Shown here: positions 18,186 through 27,650 of the stretch, piece after piece
Layout of the letters: each line of letters starts with the position of its first letter
How positions within the stretch are numbered: position 1 is the first letter of the stretch
DNA from: a bacterium
GTDB lineage: Bacteria; SZUA-182; DTGQ01
DNA length: 64,000 bases
Reading direction: 5' to 3'
Assembly: GCA_040755755.1 (NCBI GenBank)
Contig: JBFLZW010000013.1
Span: 62,001-126,000, forward strand
The notes under the pieces: model-generated
Told to the model about the DNA's origin: nothing
The model's database searches: none
What the model saw: the letters and a program-made list of their open reading frames with translations, nothing else
Translations under genes and position numbers: made by a program

Positions 18186-19355
18186 TTATCGTAACCTCTT
18201 CTCATAATCCCTGTCAAGGGAAAGTCCTTCGATATCGGTTGTCTTTTCTCCCCGTGCCCCCTTGATTGAATCAATTCCCCGCGAAACAACACTGCGGTGG
18301 GAAGCATACGCCAGGGCCGTCTCTTCGGTCACTACTCCCTGGCCGTAGAGGGAGGCGATGTGGTTGTCAAAGGTTTGCATTCCGAATGCCTTGCCGTCAT
18401 TGATAATATCCTGAAAGGTTTTCCCTTCGGATTCACCGTTTAAAATTACTTCCTTGATACGCAAATTACTGCCCATAATCTCCAGTGCCGCCACCCGGCC
18501 TCCCCCGACCTTGGGCAGGAGCCGTTGACACACGATCCACCGTATGGTTTCGGCCAGCCGGATGCGGATTTGTTTTTCTTCCTCCTGCTCGAACATGCCG
18601 ACAATACGGCTGATGGTCTGGCCTGCATCGACCGTATGCAGGGTGCTCAGCACCAGGTGCCCGGTTTCGGCAGCTCCGAGGCCGATTTCCACCGTCTCCC
18701 GGTCCCGCATCTCGCCAACCAGAATGACCTTGGGAGCCTGCCGGAGGGCAGCCCGCAATCCGCTGGCAAAGCGGTCAAAGTCCATCCCCAGCTCCCGCTG
18801 GTTGAAGGTTGCTTTCTGGTGGCTGTGGACAAACTCGACCGGGTCTTCCAGGGTAATGATATGCACGGATTTCTGCCTGTTGATGATGTTGAGCAGGGCA
18901 GCCAGAGAGGTCGATTTTCCAGACCCCGTAGCACCGGTAACCAGAATAAGCCCGTTTTTTTCCTCAGCCATTTTATGGAATACGGGGGGAAGGTTGAGGT
19001 CTTCCACCGTAGGTATCCTGGTTTCGAGCTTTCGCAGGACGATGGAATAGGATCCTCGCTGGGAAAAAATGTTGACCCGGAACCGGGCCATTCCTTCCAG
19101 GGAATAGGAAAGGTCGCAGGACCCTTCCCGCAGCAGGGTTTCGGTAAGCCGCCAGTCTCCCTTGACCAGCATCAGGGCCAGCGTCTCGGTCTGGTACGGG
19201 GTAAGTTGCGGCAGGGGAGGATCAAACTCTACCGGCACAAGCTGCCCCGATGATTCCACCTGTGGCGGCTTGCCAACCGTCAGGTTAAGGTCAGAGACAT
19301 TCTTATGAGACGTCAGCATGGTAGTCAGGATCCGGTCCAATTCCCGTTTGGTCAA
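18186..19355 (-). CDS. PilT/PilU-family retraction ATPase
   Basis: This hexameric pilus ATPase homologue has an N-terminal PAS-like domain and then a RecA domain. The Walker A is GATGSGKST, the Asp box is ITLEDPVEFVH, the Walker B region is VILVGEMRDRET, and the His box is HLVLSTLHT. The C-terminal AIRNLIRE motif of PilT is not present as such (GSNLRIKEVI instead), which fits PilU better. The start is taken as TTG at 19355 because AGGAGGG lies seven bases before it; an ATG at 19388 inside the upstream gene's end is the alternative. PilU usually assists PilT in retracting type IV pili. Confidence 0.88.
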   Translation of the reverse strand: MTKRELDRILTTMLTSHKNVSDLNLTVGKPPQVESSGQLVPVEFDPPLPQLTPYQTETLALMLVKGDWRLTETLLREGSCDLSYSLEGMARFRVNIFSQRGSYSIVLRKLETRIPTVEDLNLPPVFHKMAEEKNGLILVTGATGSGKSTSLAALLNIINRQKSVHIITLEDPVEFVHSHQKATFNQRELGMDFDRFASGLRAALRQAPKVILVGEMRDRETVEIGLGAAETGHLVLSTLHTVDAGQTISRIVGMFEQEEEKQIRIRLAETIRWIVCQRLLPKVGGGRVAALEIMGSNLRIKEVILNGESEGKTFQDIINDGKAFGMQTFDNHIASLYGQGVVTEETALAYASHRSVVSRGIDSIKGARGEKTTDIEGLSLDRDYEKRLR

Positions 19356-19374
19356 TTTTCGTCCCTCCTCTTTC

Positions 19375-20451
19375 TTACACCATGTCATCCGGCGGGGTTT
19401 TCAGGAAAGGTTCGAATTTGGCTTTCTGGACACATTTCATGTAAGCCTCCTCCGGACTGATCATCCGTTTTTGCAGAAAGTTCATAATGGCATCATCCAG
19501 GGTCTGCATGCCAGCCTGCTTCCCGGTCTGGATAACCGAGGCCAATTGAAAGGTTTTCCCCTCCCTGATCAGGTTCCCTACTGCATAGGAGCAGATTAAA
19601 ATCTCAAGGGCAGCGCAGCGGCCTTTGATATCGATCCGTTTGAACAGGGTTTGGGCTACCACGGCTCTCAGGCTTTCGGACAGGGTGGTCCGGATCTGAG
19701 ACTGCTGGTTGGCCGGGAATACGTCGATAATACGGTCTACAGTTTTTGTCGCGCTCTGAGTATGCAGGGTGCCAAATACCAGGTGGCCGGTGGAAGCAGC
19801 TTCCAGGGCCAGGGAGATGGTTTCAAGATCCCGCATTTCACCCACCAGAATAATGTCCGGGTCCTCGCGCAGGGCACCCCGCAAGGCAGTGGCAAAAGAG
19901 CGGGTATGGGTCCCGACTTCCCGGTGATTGACGATGCACCCTTGACTCTGATGAACAAATTCAATGGGATCTTCGATCGTGATGATATGGTCCCTGCGAT
20001 TCCGGTTGGCATGATCGATGATAGCGGCCAGAGTGGTTGATTTTCCACTCCCCGTAGGGCCGGTGACCAGGACCAGCCCTTTATTGAGCATGGCCAGTTT
20101 TTTGACTACCGCAGGCAGGCCCAGTTGCTCGGCGGTTAAAACCTTGGAGGGAATCTCTCTGAAAACCGCCCCGACTCCATTTTTCTGCATGAAAAAATTG
20201 ACCCGATATCTGGCCAGGCCGGGAATCTCATAAGCGAAATCGATATCCCCCGTCTCTTCGAAGAGCTTGACCTTCTCCTCAGGGGCAATCTCGTACAGCA
20301 TGGAACGCAGGTTGTCATTATCCAGAACATCGAACTTGACCCGTTCCATGTCACCCCGAATACGCAGGATAGGCTGGGAACCAGCGACCATGTGCAAATC
20401 CGAAGCTCCCTGCTCATGCATCAGTTTAAAAAAAGCATCGATTCTGGCCAT
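19375..20451 (-). CDS. pilT: Type IV pilus retraction ATPase PilT
   Basis: The 358-aa length is typical of PilT. The N-terminal ASDLHMVAG is the family start, the Walker A is GPTGSGKSTT, the Asp box is ITIEDPIEFVH, the Walker B region is DIILVGEMRD and the His box is HLVFGTLHT. EILICSYAVGNLIREGKTF contains the PilT C-terminal AIRNLIRE-like motif. It powers pilus depolymerisation in twitching motility. It is first in a three-gene operon with the PilU-like ATPase and the receiver protein. Confidence 0.95.
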   Translation of the reverse strand: MARIDAFFKLMHEQGASDLHMVAGSQPILRIRGDMERVKFDVLDNDNLRSMLYEIAPEEKVKLFEETGDIDFAYEIPGLARYRVNFFMQKNGVGAVFREIPSKVLTAEQLGLPAVVKKLAMLNKGLVLVTGPTGSGKSTTLAAIIDHANRNRRDHIITIEDPIEFVHQSQGCIVNHREVGTHTRSFATALRGALREDPDIILVGEMRDLETISLALEAASTGHLVFGTLHTQSATKTVDRIIDVFPANQQSQIRTTLSESLRAVVAQTLFKRIDIKGRCAALEILICSYAVGNLIREGKTFQLASVIQTGKQAGMQTLDDAIMNFLQKRMISPEEAYMKCVQKAKFEPFLKTPPDDMV

Positions 20452-20466
20452 GATTTCTCCTTAGCA

Positions 20467-20568
20467 GACAGAATTCAGAATTCAGGAGACAGGAGTCAGG
20501 AGTTAAGAGTTAAGATAAGCCGATTTTTCATTCTGAATTCTGAATTCTGGATTCTGGATTCTGACTCC
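20467..20568. repeat. Inverted pair of heptamer repeat arrays
   Basis: The left array (20467-20517) runs in 7-base steps (ATTCAGA, ATTCAGG, AGACAGG, AGTCAGG, AGTTAAG, AGTTAAG). The right array (about 20530-20568) has TTCTGAA twice, TTCTGGA twice and TTCTGAC. The two are roughly inverse complements, so the whole can fold back. It lies between the divergent pilT and Rieske genes. Confidence 0.75.
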
Positions 20569-20810
20569 TTACTATAGCTTTTCGCCGAATCCCTGCCGAC
20601 ATTCGAGGATTTCGGTAAATTTTCACATTATCAGTTTTTGAACGAAGATTCGACAGCCCGCGCCGATCATAATGTAGAGAGATGCAAATTTGGGGACTTA
20701 CAGTTTATCTTCACTCCCTGCTGGTTTTTCAGTGCCTTAAAGAGCCCTGCATACCCCAAATCCAATCAGTTGCCATCTGACCTGATGTTTCACAGAGGAG
20801 CTTATTTTTT

Positions 20811-21263
20811 ATGGACGTAAGCAACACTCAAACATCCTATCTGGCCACTACCCGCAGGGTCTTTCTCAATATTTTCACGGGTGGAATCATCGGAGGGCTG
20901 CTCAGCCTGTTTCTTTATCCAATCGTTCGGTTTCTGATTCCACCTCAGGGGAACTCCCAGGACCCGGATGTGGTTCAAATCAATGGAGCCGAGATCCCCG
21001 TGGGAAGATCCAAAGTCATCAATTATAAAAATACCCCGACTATTATCATCCGCAACGGGCAGGATATCGTTGCCCTCACGGCTGTCTGTACCCATCTGGG
21101 ATGCATCGTTCAATGGGATGAAGTCAGCCAGGAAATCGTCTGCCCCTGCCATGCCGCCAAATATGATCTTAACGGAAACGTGAAATCCGGTCCCGCCCCA
21201 AAGCCGTTGACGCTTGTCAAGGCCAGAATAGTTGACGATAAAATTCTTGTAGGGGAGGCTTAA
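20811..21263 (+). CDS. Rieske iron-sulfur protein of a bc/b6f-type complex
   Basis: The 150-aa protein has an N-terminal membrane anchor (about residues 18-42). Its [2Fe-2S] domain has CTHLGC (with the bridge to Cys later) and CPCHAAKYD, the two ligand loops with one His and one Cys each. It transfers electrons from quinol to cytochrome c. It is followed after 3 bases by cytochrome b and then a multihaem cytochrome, forming one quinol-oxidising unit. Confidence 0.95.
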   Translation: MDVSNTQTSYLATTRRVFLNIFTGGIIGGLLSLFLYPIVRFLIPPQGNSQDPDVVQINGAEIPVGRSKVINYKNTPTIIIRNGQDIVALTAVCTHLGCIVQWDEVSQEIVCPCHAAKYDLNGNVKSGPAPKPLTLVKARIVDDKILVGEA

Positions 21264-21266
21264 GTC

Positions 21267-22397
21267 ATGGCAACCCTGATATCAGAGCCCAGACAGAAGA
21301 ATATGACAGAAGAACCCAGGAAGAATAAGAAGTTAAATCATCCGGCAGGACTGAAAGAGATACTTCACTGGTTTACCCCGGCAGGGTTCAGAGAAGATGT
21401 GCTGAAAAGAAGACTGGGAATGGGTGATGAGCTGCTTTTGAGCATCGAGCGGAACCTGCACCCCAAGAAAAAGATCCACTTCGGTGCCTATACGGGGTGG
21501 ATCGTGGCTTTTCTCTTTATGATGGAATGCATCAGCGGCGTCTTTCTGATGATTTATTATCATCCTACGGTAGCCGAAGCATTTGAAAACGTCCGCTATA
21601 TTACCAATATCGTACCCTACGGCTGGCTGATCCGGGGGGTCCATTTCTGGGGCTCGCATCTGATGATCGGCCTGACCTTCCTGCATCTTCTTCAAACTTT
21701 CATCAGAGGGGGATATAAGCCTCCGCGGGAAATTGTCTGGATATCCGGGGTGGTATTACTTCTCCTCGCCCTGGCCTTTGGGCTCACCGGCTACCTCCTG
21801 CCCTGGAATCAGATCTCATACTGGGCTTCGACGGTTGTTACCGAAGTGCCGATGGCCTTCCCGTACATCGGGCATTGTCTCAAGATTATTGCCCGTGGCG
21901 GGGAAAATGTCTCGCAGGTGACCCTGACCCGGTTTTTCACGCTGCATGTGACGGTTTTACCTGCTCTAACCACCCTCTTTCTTGTCGTTCACTTTCTGCC
22001 GATCCGAAAGTACCTTATTCCCAAGGACCTTATTACCCATGCCATTGCCATCCTTCTCTGCTTTGCCCTGCTGATTTCTCTGGCTACGCTTTCGCCCGCT
22101 CCCATCCATGAGAAGGCCGATCCGTATCACACTCCGAAGCGGGTTAAAGCCGAGTGGTATTTTCTGGCCGGGCAGGAAGTTCTGGAACTGGCGGGAAGCC
22201 TGGAATTTATCGGCAGTTGGGCGCCAAAGCTCCTTGGCGTACTCTTTCAGATCGGAGTTATCGCCATTCTCTTTCTCATTCCCTTTCTTGATCGAAATCC
22301 AGCTCATAACCCCAAGAAGAGGCCGCTGGCCATGGCCTTTATCAGCCTAAGCTTTGTATGTTTCATCTTTCTCACTCTTTTTGCCAAGTTCAGGTGA
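21267..22397 (+). CDS. Cytochrome b of a quinol:cytochrome oxidoreductase
   Basis: The 376-aa protein has about eight membrane helices, covering the b6 part and a shortened subunit-IV part in one chain. Haem ligands are the paired His in RGVHFWGSHLMIG and in FFTLHVTV plus LVVHFLP. The quinol-site PEWY motif appears as KAEWYFL, so the Pro is replaced by Ala, a known but informative variation. It sits between the Rieske gene and the nine-haem cytochrome, which probably replaces cytochrome c1/f. Confidence 0.94.
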   Translation: MATLISEPRQKNMTEEPRKNKKLNHPAGLKEILHWFTPAGFREDVLKRRLGMGDELLLSIERNLHPKKKIHFGAYTGWIVAFLFMMECISGVFLMIYYHPTVAEAFENVRYITNIVPYGWLIRGVHFWGSHLMIGLTFLHLLQTFIRGGYKPPREIVWISGVVLLLLALAFGLTGYLLPWNQISYWASTVVTEVPMAFPYIGHCLKIIARGGENVSQVTLTRFFTLHVTVLPALTTLFLVVHFLPIRKYLIPKDLITHAIAILLCFALLISLATLSPAPIHEKADPYHTPKRVKAEWYFLAGQEVLELAGSLEFIGSWAPKLLGVLFQIGVIAILFLIPFLDRNPAHNPKKRPLAMAFISLSFVCFIFLTLFAKFR

Positions 22398-22402
22398 TCT
22401 CT

Positions 22403-23773
22403 ATGAGAAAATATCCCCTCAAAGCAGCCATTGCTCTTGTTCTCCTTTTCATGCTCCTCATCCTTTCCCAGAGTCTGGGGAGGGTGAGGGCGAGCATGGC
22501 CCAGGACACACAACAGAATGAAGCAAGCACAGCCACCCCGAATGGGCAAAGTGTGCCCAGGAAGCGAAAACGCAGGAGCAGGCAGATCACCTGCATTGTC
22601 TGTCATACGCAACTGGGGCAGGACAAGGCCGAATGGGTCAAACAATGGCAGGACAGTGTTCATGGAAAAAATAATGTCACCTGCCCGGCCTGCCACGGAG
22701 GAGACCCCAGTTCCTTCAATAAACCCAAGGTCGAGGGAACAGGGTTTATCGGAAAACCCACTCGGTTTGATATCCCGGAATTTTGCGGCCGATGCCATTC
22801 AAACCCTGCCTGGATGCGGCAATATAATAAGCGTGTGGATCAGTTGTCACAGTACAGGACCAGTAAGCATGGCAAGACGCTGTATGAAAAAAACGATCTC
22901 AAGGTGGCAGTTTGCGTGGATTGTCATGGACGGCATGATATTGCAAAAGTAACCGAGCACAATGCCCTGGCTAATCATAAAAATATTGCCGGAACCTGTG
23001 CCAAATGTCATGGCAATGCAGACTATATGCTGCCTTACGGCCTTCCAACCAATCAGCTCAAGGCCTATTACAACAGCTATCATGGCATGATTATCCAGGG
23101 CAAGGTGGATGGAAAGAACAGTTCCCTGGTCCCATCCTGCCCGGACTGCCACAGTGCTCACGGGGCCAAACCGGCAGAGGTTTCCGAAGTAGCCAACGTG
23201 TGTGGAAACTGTCACATGAATACCGCCAAGTTTTTCTCCGAAGGAGGCCATAAAATCGCCCTGGAAGAGCAGAATAAACCCCGGTGTATCGATTGTCACA
23301 GCCACCATGAAATCCGCTATCCCACAACCGAACTTTTCGCCGGTGAATCTCTTCACCATTGCGGATTTTGCCACTTGACCAATTCAAAGGAATATCTTAA
23401 GGGGATACGGCTGAAAGAAGCTATCGAGAACACGAACCTGGAAATCAATCGAGTGGAAGAAACCGTCCTGGCTCTTCAGGAAACGCCGGGACTCGACGTC
23501 ATGGATCTGAAAGAAAGCCTCCTGGAAGCCCGGCGAAGCGTCCTGGAAGCCATACCAAGGACCCACTCTCTCAATGAAGACGAAGTAACCAAGTATACAG
23601 ACAAAGGCATGGCTACTGTCAAAAAAATCAAACAGGACGTAGATAACATGAAAGAGGAGTTCATTACCCGGAAAAAAGGCCTCTTTGCAGCCTTGATGGT
23701 CATCTTCTTCCTGATTTGCTTTCTGCTCTATAAACGATGGCTCCTGGAACTGAAAGAGGAAGAGCCGGTTTAG
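22403..23773 (+). CDS. Nine-haem membrane-anchored cytochrome c
   Basis: Nine CxxCH motifs are present (CIVCH, CPACH, CGRCH, CVDCH, CAKCH, CPDCH, CGNCH, CIDCH, CGFCH). An N-terminal Sec signal or anchor precedes them. A coiled, haem-free region (about 340-420) and one C-terminal membrane helix follow, so the haem domain faces the periplasm. The ATG at 22403 is preferred over the upstream one at 22358, which lies inside the cytochrome b gene; AGGTGA precedes 22403. It probably accepts electrons from the Rieske/cytochrome b pair and passes them to periplasmic reductases. A hairpin at the stop codon has no T-run. Confidence 0.92.
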   Translation: MRKYPLKAAIALVLLFMLLILSQSLGRVRASMAQDTQQNEASTATPNGQSVPRKRKRRSRQITCIVCHTQLGQDKAEWVKQWQDSVHGKNNVTCPACHGGDPSSFNKPKVEGTGFIGKPTRFDIPEFCGRCHSNPAWMRQYNKRVDQLSQYRTSKHGKTLYEKNDLKVAVCVDCHGRHDIAKVTEHNALANHKNIAGTCAKCHGNADYMLPYGLPTNQLKAYYNSYHGMIIQGKVDGKNSSLVPSCPDCHSAHGAKPAEVSEVANVCGNCHMNTAKFFSEGGHKIALEEQNKPRCIDCHSHHEIRYPTTELFAGESLHHCGFCHLTNSKEYLKGIRLKEAIENTNLEINRVEETVLALQETPGLDVMDLKESLLEARRSVLEAIPRTHSLNEDEVTKYTDKGMATVKKIKQDVDNMKEEFITRKKGLFAALMVIFFLICFLLYKRWLLELKEEEPV

Positions 23774-23858
23774 TAATACCGGCTTATTCCCGCAAGGTCA
23801 TGTATCGTAAGGTCCCTCTCCACCTGCTTATGTACCCGGATAACTATCGGTAGGATCG

Positions 23859-25115
23859 ATGAAAAAAATACTTATCCTGGAAGACAGCTCATTAATAGCC
23901 AATGCTATCAGGGAAAAGGTCGGTAAAAATAATTTTCTCGAGTGTGATACCGCTTCAAGCCTGACTGAAGCCAAGTATAAAATTGAAGATAATCTGGAAA
24001 AATATTTCCTGGGTGTCATTGACCTGAATCTTCCCGATGCTCAAGGTGATAAAACCGTTGACTATTTCCTCTCCAAGGGCATTTCCCCCATTGTATTTAC
24101 CGCAGAGTATAGTGATGAAATCCGTGACCGGATCATCTCAAAAAAGGTAATAGATTATATTATTAAAAGTGATGAACGGTCGATGGATTATCTTGTTTAC
24201 ATCATCGAAAGGATATATAAAAATCAGTTCATAAAAGTCATGGTCGTGGATGACTCGAGTTTATCCAGACAATATCTTACCGATATTCTCAAGGTACAGA
24301 AATTTATCGTGCTGGAAGCCAGAAACGGATTCGAAGCCCTCACCCTGCTGGTGCAGAATAAAGATATCAAGCTGATAATAACTGACTTCATGATGGATAA
24401 GATAAATGGCTTTGAGCTGACCCGGAAAATCAGGCGATATTATTCCTCAAAACAGCTTGCCATCATCGGAATCTCAGCATATGGTTCAGTTCCTCTCTCG
24501 GTAAAATTTTTAAAGAGCGGTGCAAACGATTTTATTACAAAACCATTTGTGGAAGAAGAATTTTGCCTCCGAATCAGGCAAAATATCGAAATTCTGGAGC
24601 AATTTGAGCAATTGGACGCTTATAAGAGATTATCTCATGTTGATTATCTTACTCAGGTATATAATCGCTGCTTTTTTTTTGAGATAGGGAATAAGATTTT
24701 TGAAAACGCCAAAAGAAAAAATGTGGATATTACTACGGTCATGCTGGATATCGACCATTTCAAATCAATCAACGATACTTATGGACACGATATTGGTGAT
24801 CTGGTTCTTAAGCATGTGGCTCAAATTCTATCAAAAAACTTGAGAGCCACCGATATTCTTGCCCGATATGGAGGAGAAGAATTTTGTATTTTAGCAATTA
24901 ATCTAAAAAAAGAGAATACTCTTGAAGTTTTTGAAAGACTTCGCTTGCGTATTGAACAGTCAAAACTCGAAGTAAAAAACAGCAAAATATCCGTATCCGT
25001 TTCTCTTGGTGTGACTACAAGGATTTTTGATTCCCTTGAAAGCAATATAAAACATGCTGACGACCTTCTGTATAAGGCCAAACAGCAGGGACGAAACTGC
25101 GTGGTTGTTGATTAG
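23859..25115 (+). CDS. Two-receiver diguanylate cyclase (REC-REC-GGDEF)
   Basis: The 418-aa protein has receiver 1 (about 3-118, acceptor in FLGVIDLNLPDA) and receiver 2 (about 125-240, acceptor in LIITDFMMDKINGF, Lys in FITKPF). A GGDEF domain follows (about 258-418) with an intact active site, YGGEEFCIL, and an upstream inhibitory I-site RATD five residues before it. It should make c-di-GMP when phosphorylated, with product inhibition. The architecture resembles PleD. The DNA is noticeably AT-rich compared with the flanking cytochrome genes. It is a single gene, with a purine-rich ribosome site before the ATG. Confidence 0.93.
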   Translation: MKKILILEDSSLIANAIREKVGKNNFLECDTASSLTEAKYKIEDNLEKYFLGVIDLNLPDAQGDKTVDYFLSKGISPIVFTAEYSDEIRDRIISKKVIDYIIKSDERSMDYLVYIIERIYKNQFIKVMVVDDSSLSRQYLTDILKVQKFIVLEARNGFEALTLLVQNKDIKLIITDFMMDKINGFELTRKIRRYYSSKQLAIIGISAYGSVPLSVKFLKSGANDFITKPFVEEEFCLRIRQNIEILEQFEQLDAYKRLSHVDYLTQVYNRCFFFEIGNKIFENAKRKNVDITTVMLDIDHFKSINDTYGHDIGDLVLKHVAQILSKNLRATDILARYGGEEFCILAINLKKENTLEVFERLRLRIEQSKLEVKNSKISVSVSLGVTTRIFDSLESNIKHADDLLYKAKQQGRNCVVVD

Positions 25116-25180
25116 GCATTATCACAGTTTCTGGTGCTATCCCATAACTCCATGTAATCGTTAATAGATTAGGAGCGATT

Positions 25181-25591
25181 TTAAGGGCACAAGGTAAATC
25201 CAGCTCGCTCAAAATGCTGATCGAAAGAAAATACTCGCTTGAGCTTCCTTTTGTCCATAAGGACAAAGGACAGGCAGTCAGTAAAGCTGACTCCCTGGTC
25301 TGCATATTTTTCAAAAAGATCAATAGCCATGAGTTCTTCCTCTTGGCCGGAACGGAGGATGACCAGCAAAAGATAATGGTCATGATTTCGGGCGAGATCT
25401 TCAGGGCCCTGGTCATGGAAGACAGCATCATCAGCAAATAGGGGATCATCCTTAAAATACCCCTCCGGATTATTTAATATCACCTCCAAGGATTCACGGA
25501 TAAGCTCACCAAGGGATATCCCCTTCTGATTAGCTTTTTGAATCGCTTTCGTCTTTAACTCCGAAGGCAACATAATAGTTGTCCTTTTCAT
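25181..25591 (-). pseudogene. VapB-VapC deletion fusion (antitoxin joined to PIN tail)
   Basis: Residues 1-72 are a CopG/ribbon-helix-helix antitoxin (MKRTTIMLPSELKTKAIQKA ... EDLARNHDHYL). Without a stop, the frame passes into the last 60 or so residues of a PIN-domain toxin: LFEKYADQGVSFTDCLSFVL ... VFSFDQHFERAGF. The toxin's first half, with its first catalytic Asp, is gone. An in-frame deletion between the two genes of a vapBC pair explains this. The ATG at 25591 follows AAGGAG with eight bases spacing. The fused protein might still bind DNA but should not be a ribonuclease. Confidence 0.75.
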
Positions 25592-25703
25592 ATATTTGCT
25601 CCTTTCTGGAGTATTACTTAGGCATATACATAATAACACCGCCATAACAATTTGCCAAAGCAGGAAAAGGGTCGGATCAGGAGGGAAGAGAATAGTTACG
25701 ATA

Positions 25704-26402
25704 TTACCATAAAAACCACTTTCCGCTCATGCAGACGTATACGACCAAAACGGCATTGGAGATGCCATGAGCTATCATGCAGAGCCGTAAATCCTTTTTC
25801 ATGACCAGAAAAGAGTTTAGAAGCAGGGCATAGATCAGGGCTACTATCCATTCGTTATGCGATAGTGCGAATAATATGGCTGATCCCCAAAAGGCAAAGG
25901 CCGTGTACATGCCTACAGTAACCCGCTCAATGTCAGGATTGATAATATAGCGCCAGAGAAACGAGCGGATGAATAGTTCCTCAAAAATGGGTACGATAAC
26001 GACAGAACCAACAAAGCGGACGAGAAAAAAAAGTATCTTGCTGCTCTCTCCCAATGAGCTGAGATCAACCCCTTTTCTCGATCCTCCCACCAGACCAAAT
26101 ATGCCATCTGTTGCAGTAAATCCGGCAATATAATGGTAGGGTAAAATCCAGATGACAATTCCAACAAGACCTACCAGGAGTGCCAGGAGAAAATCGGGAA
26201 AAGTGATCCTCGCCCCTTTCACCTCCTGGTATTTATCCCGATAGACCCACAGGAGCACGGCGGTGACAGGGTAAGCGATAAAAGTACCATAATAAAGGCC
26301 ATTGGAAAAATTACCGGCAAGAGTGATAATTCCCAGGAAAGCGAAATAAGGCAAAATATAAGGAGGGTAAATGGACAGCTTGTTATCCGGTTTAGTTGGC
26401 AT
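25704..26402 (-). CDS. CPBP-family intramembrane protease (CAAX protease-related)
   Basis: The 232-aa protein has about seven membrane helices. CPBP motifs are FEELFIRSFLWR (the EExxxR box), FALSHNEW (motif 2) and MIAHGISNAV (motif 3). The N-terminal PYILPYFAFLGIITL fits the CAAX prenyl protease-related group often found with exosortases, but no exosortase or PEP-CTERM tail is seen here. The substrate is unknown. It neighbours decayed mobile DNA. Confidence 0.85.
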   Translation of the reverse strand: MPTKPDNKLSIYPPYILPYFAFLGIITLAGNFSNGLYYGTFIAYPVTAVLLWVYRDKYQEVKGARITFPDFLLALLVGLVGIVIWILPYHYIAGFTATDGIFGLVGGSRKGVDLSSLGESSKILFFLVRFVGSVVIVPIFEELFIRSFLWRYIINPDIERVTVGMYTAFAFWGSAILFALSHNEWIVALIYALLLNSFLVMKKDLRLCMIAHGISNAVLVVYVCMSGKWFLW

Positions 26403-26521
26403 GTGGTTTCCTGTTTCTTTCTGGCTTGGAAAATATTCCTGTGCTTAAAGGACTCTCTTGATTTTATTCACCCCCGCCTAACATCCCCCCTCAAGGGGAA
26501 GGAACTGAGGAGAATAACATT

Positions 26522-27034
26522 GTGGCTTATATGACTCATAAAAAAATAAAAGGGATCACCTGCTACTATGCTGAAGAAAGAGAATGGAGAGAAGGAAAAT
26601 CTCGTCGTAAATGGCAAAAATACCTTGGTCCTTTATCAAAAATCATAGCCGCGATAGATGGTACCCAAGAGAAGCCACAGTATGCGGAAATATTTGAACT
26701 TGGTTGGCCTCCTGCTTACTTTAGCATAGCTCAGGAGTTGAAAACAATAGAAATTTTTAACCAGGTCTTGTCAAAACGTCGGCAAGGATTAAGCATTGGC
26801 TTTTATTTAATTCTGGCTGCGGTTAATCGGGGGGGTGAACCGGTAAGCAAACGTTCCATGTGGAACTGGTTTTCCAACTCTACGGCAGATCGACTATGCA
26901 CTCTTTTGCACGAGGAAGGATCATATCCCCTTGTATTTCGATGTGTTTGAGGGTAATAGGCATGACTCAAAGGAGTTTGGAATAATTATCGAGAAATTTC
27001 AGAAGAGGCTCTTGGCTACAGCCAGGTTCAAGTG
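26522..27034 (+). pseudogene. Broken IS1634/IS4-type transposase
   Basis: The first 130 or so codons encode a transposase N-terminus with YYAEEREWREGKSRRKWQKY followed by LGPLSKI, as in IS1634-like elements. A frame jump near 26900 then gives IPLYFDVFEGNRHDSKEFG, a piece from the catalytic part, up to a stop at about 27034. The middle and C-terminus are missing, so this is an inactive relic. No terminal inverted repeats were found around it. Confidence 0.75.
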
Positions 27035-27272
27035 ATGCAGAGAATTTTCTTTATCGGTGGCTATGGAAACCCGTTTACCACTGAGGCCTTGCATACACTG
27101 CCTAGTTTGTTCATCGGGGGATGGGGGGATTTCCATCTTTTATTCACGAGCAGCCTGTCGGGAGGAAAGTAGCGAAAAAAACCTCTTTCTGGCGATAAGA
27201 TTCATGTCTTATATTGAGAGGGGGGCAAAAAGGTTTTTTGCCCTTTGAGGATAATGGAAGGAGGGTTAAAGA

Positions 27273-27599
27273 ATGCGTTGGGAAAAGATTTTACCATTTC
27301 TTGTCGGACTGGGGATGATGGTTCTCCTGGTTTTCGGTTATATGCCCATCCATTCTCCTGTTCTGGGCCTGGTTGTGAATGATGTCAAAGGGCCTATTAC
27401 CGTAGTCTCGACCAATCCCGGTCCTAAGACCGGCAAAGCCGTATCCACGACTATCCTGGGCCTTGTTGCCAGCGGAGATTCCGGCATAGAAGCAGCAGCG
27501 AGAAATGGCGGGATTACTAAAATTATGACCGTTGATTGTGACTCGTGCAATATCTTGGGGATTTATACACGCTTTACCACTACCGTTACGGGAGAATAA
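27273..27599 (+). CDS. TRL-like secreted protein
   Basis: The 108-aa protein has an N-terminal signal or anchor helix. The TRL-like pattern follows: GPITVVSTNPGPKTGKAV, STTILGLVASGDSGIEAAA, NGGITKI and NILGIYTRFTTTVTGE. The family consists of small envelope proteins or lipoproteins of unknown function. No lipobox Cys is seen. AAGGAGG precedes the ATG. A hairpin (GGGCAAAAA/TTTTTGCCC, about 27223-27244) sits in its leader. Confidence 0.75.
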   Translation: MRWEKILPFLVGLGMMVLLVFGYMPIHSPVLGLVVNDVKGPITVVSTNPGPKTGKAVSTTILGLVASGDSGIEAAARNGGITKIMTVDCDSCNILGIYTRFTTTVTGE

Positions 27600-27650
27600 A
27601 CCGGTTCCCAGGAGCCACGAAGTAATTCGGGTGCTCCCTGACCACGTTCT

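Noticed and set aside
19400-19425. tRNA T-arm-like GGTTCGAATTT
   Set aside because: It lies inside the pilT coding sequence and no cloverleaf can be formed.
25704-26402. Exosortase/PEP-CTERM system suggested by the CPBP protease
   Set aside because: No exosortase and no PEP-CTERM tail on any secreted protein in the window.
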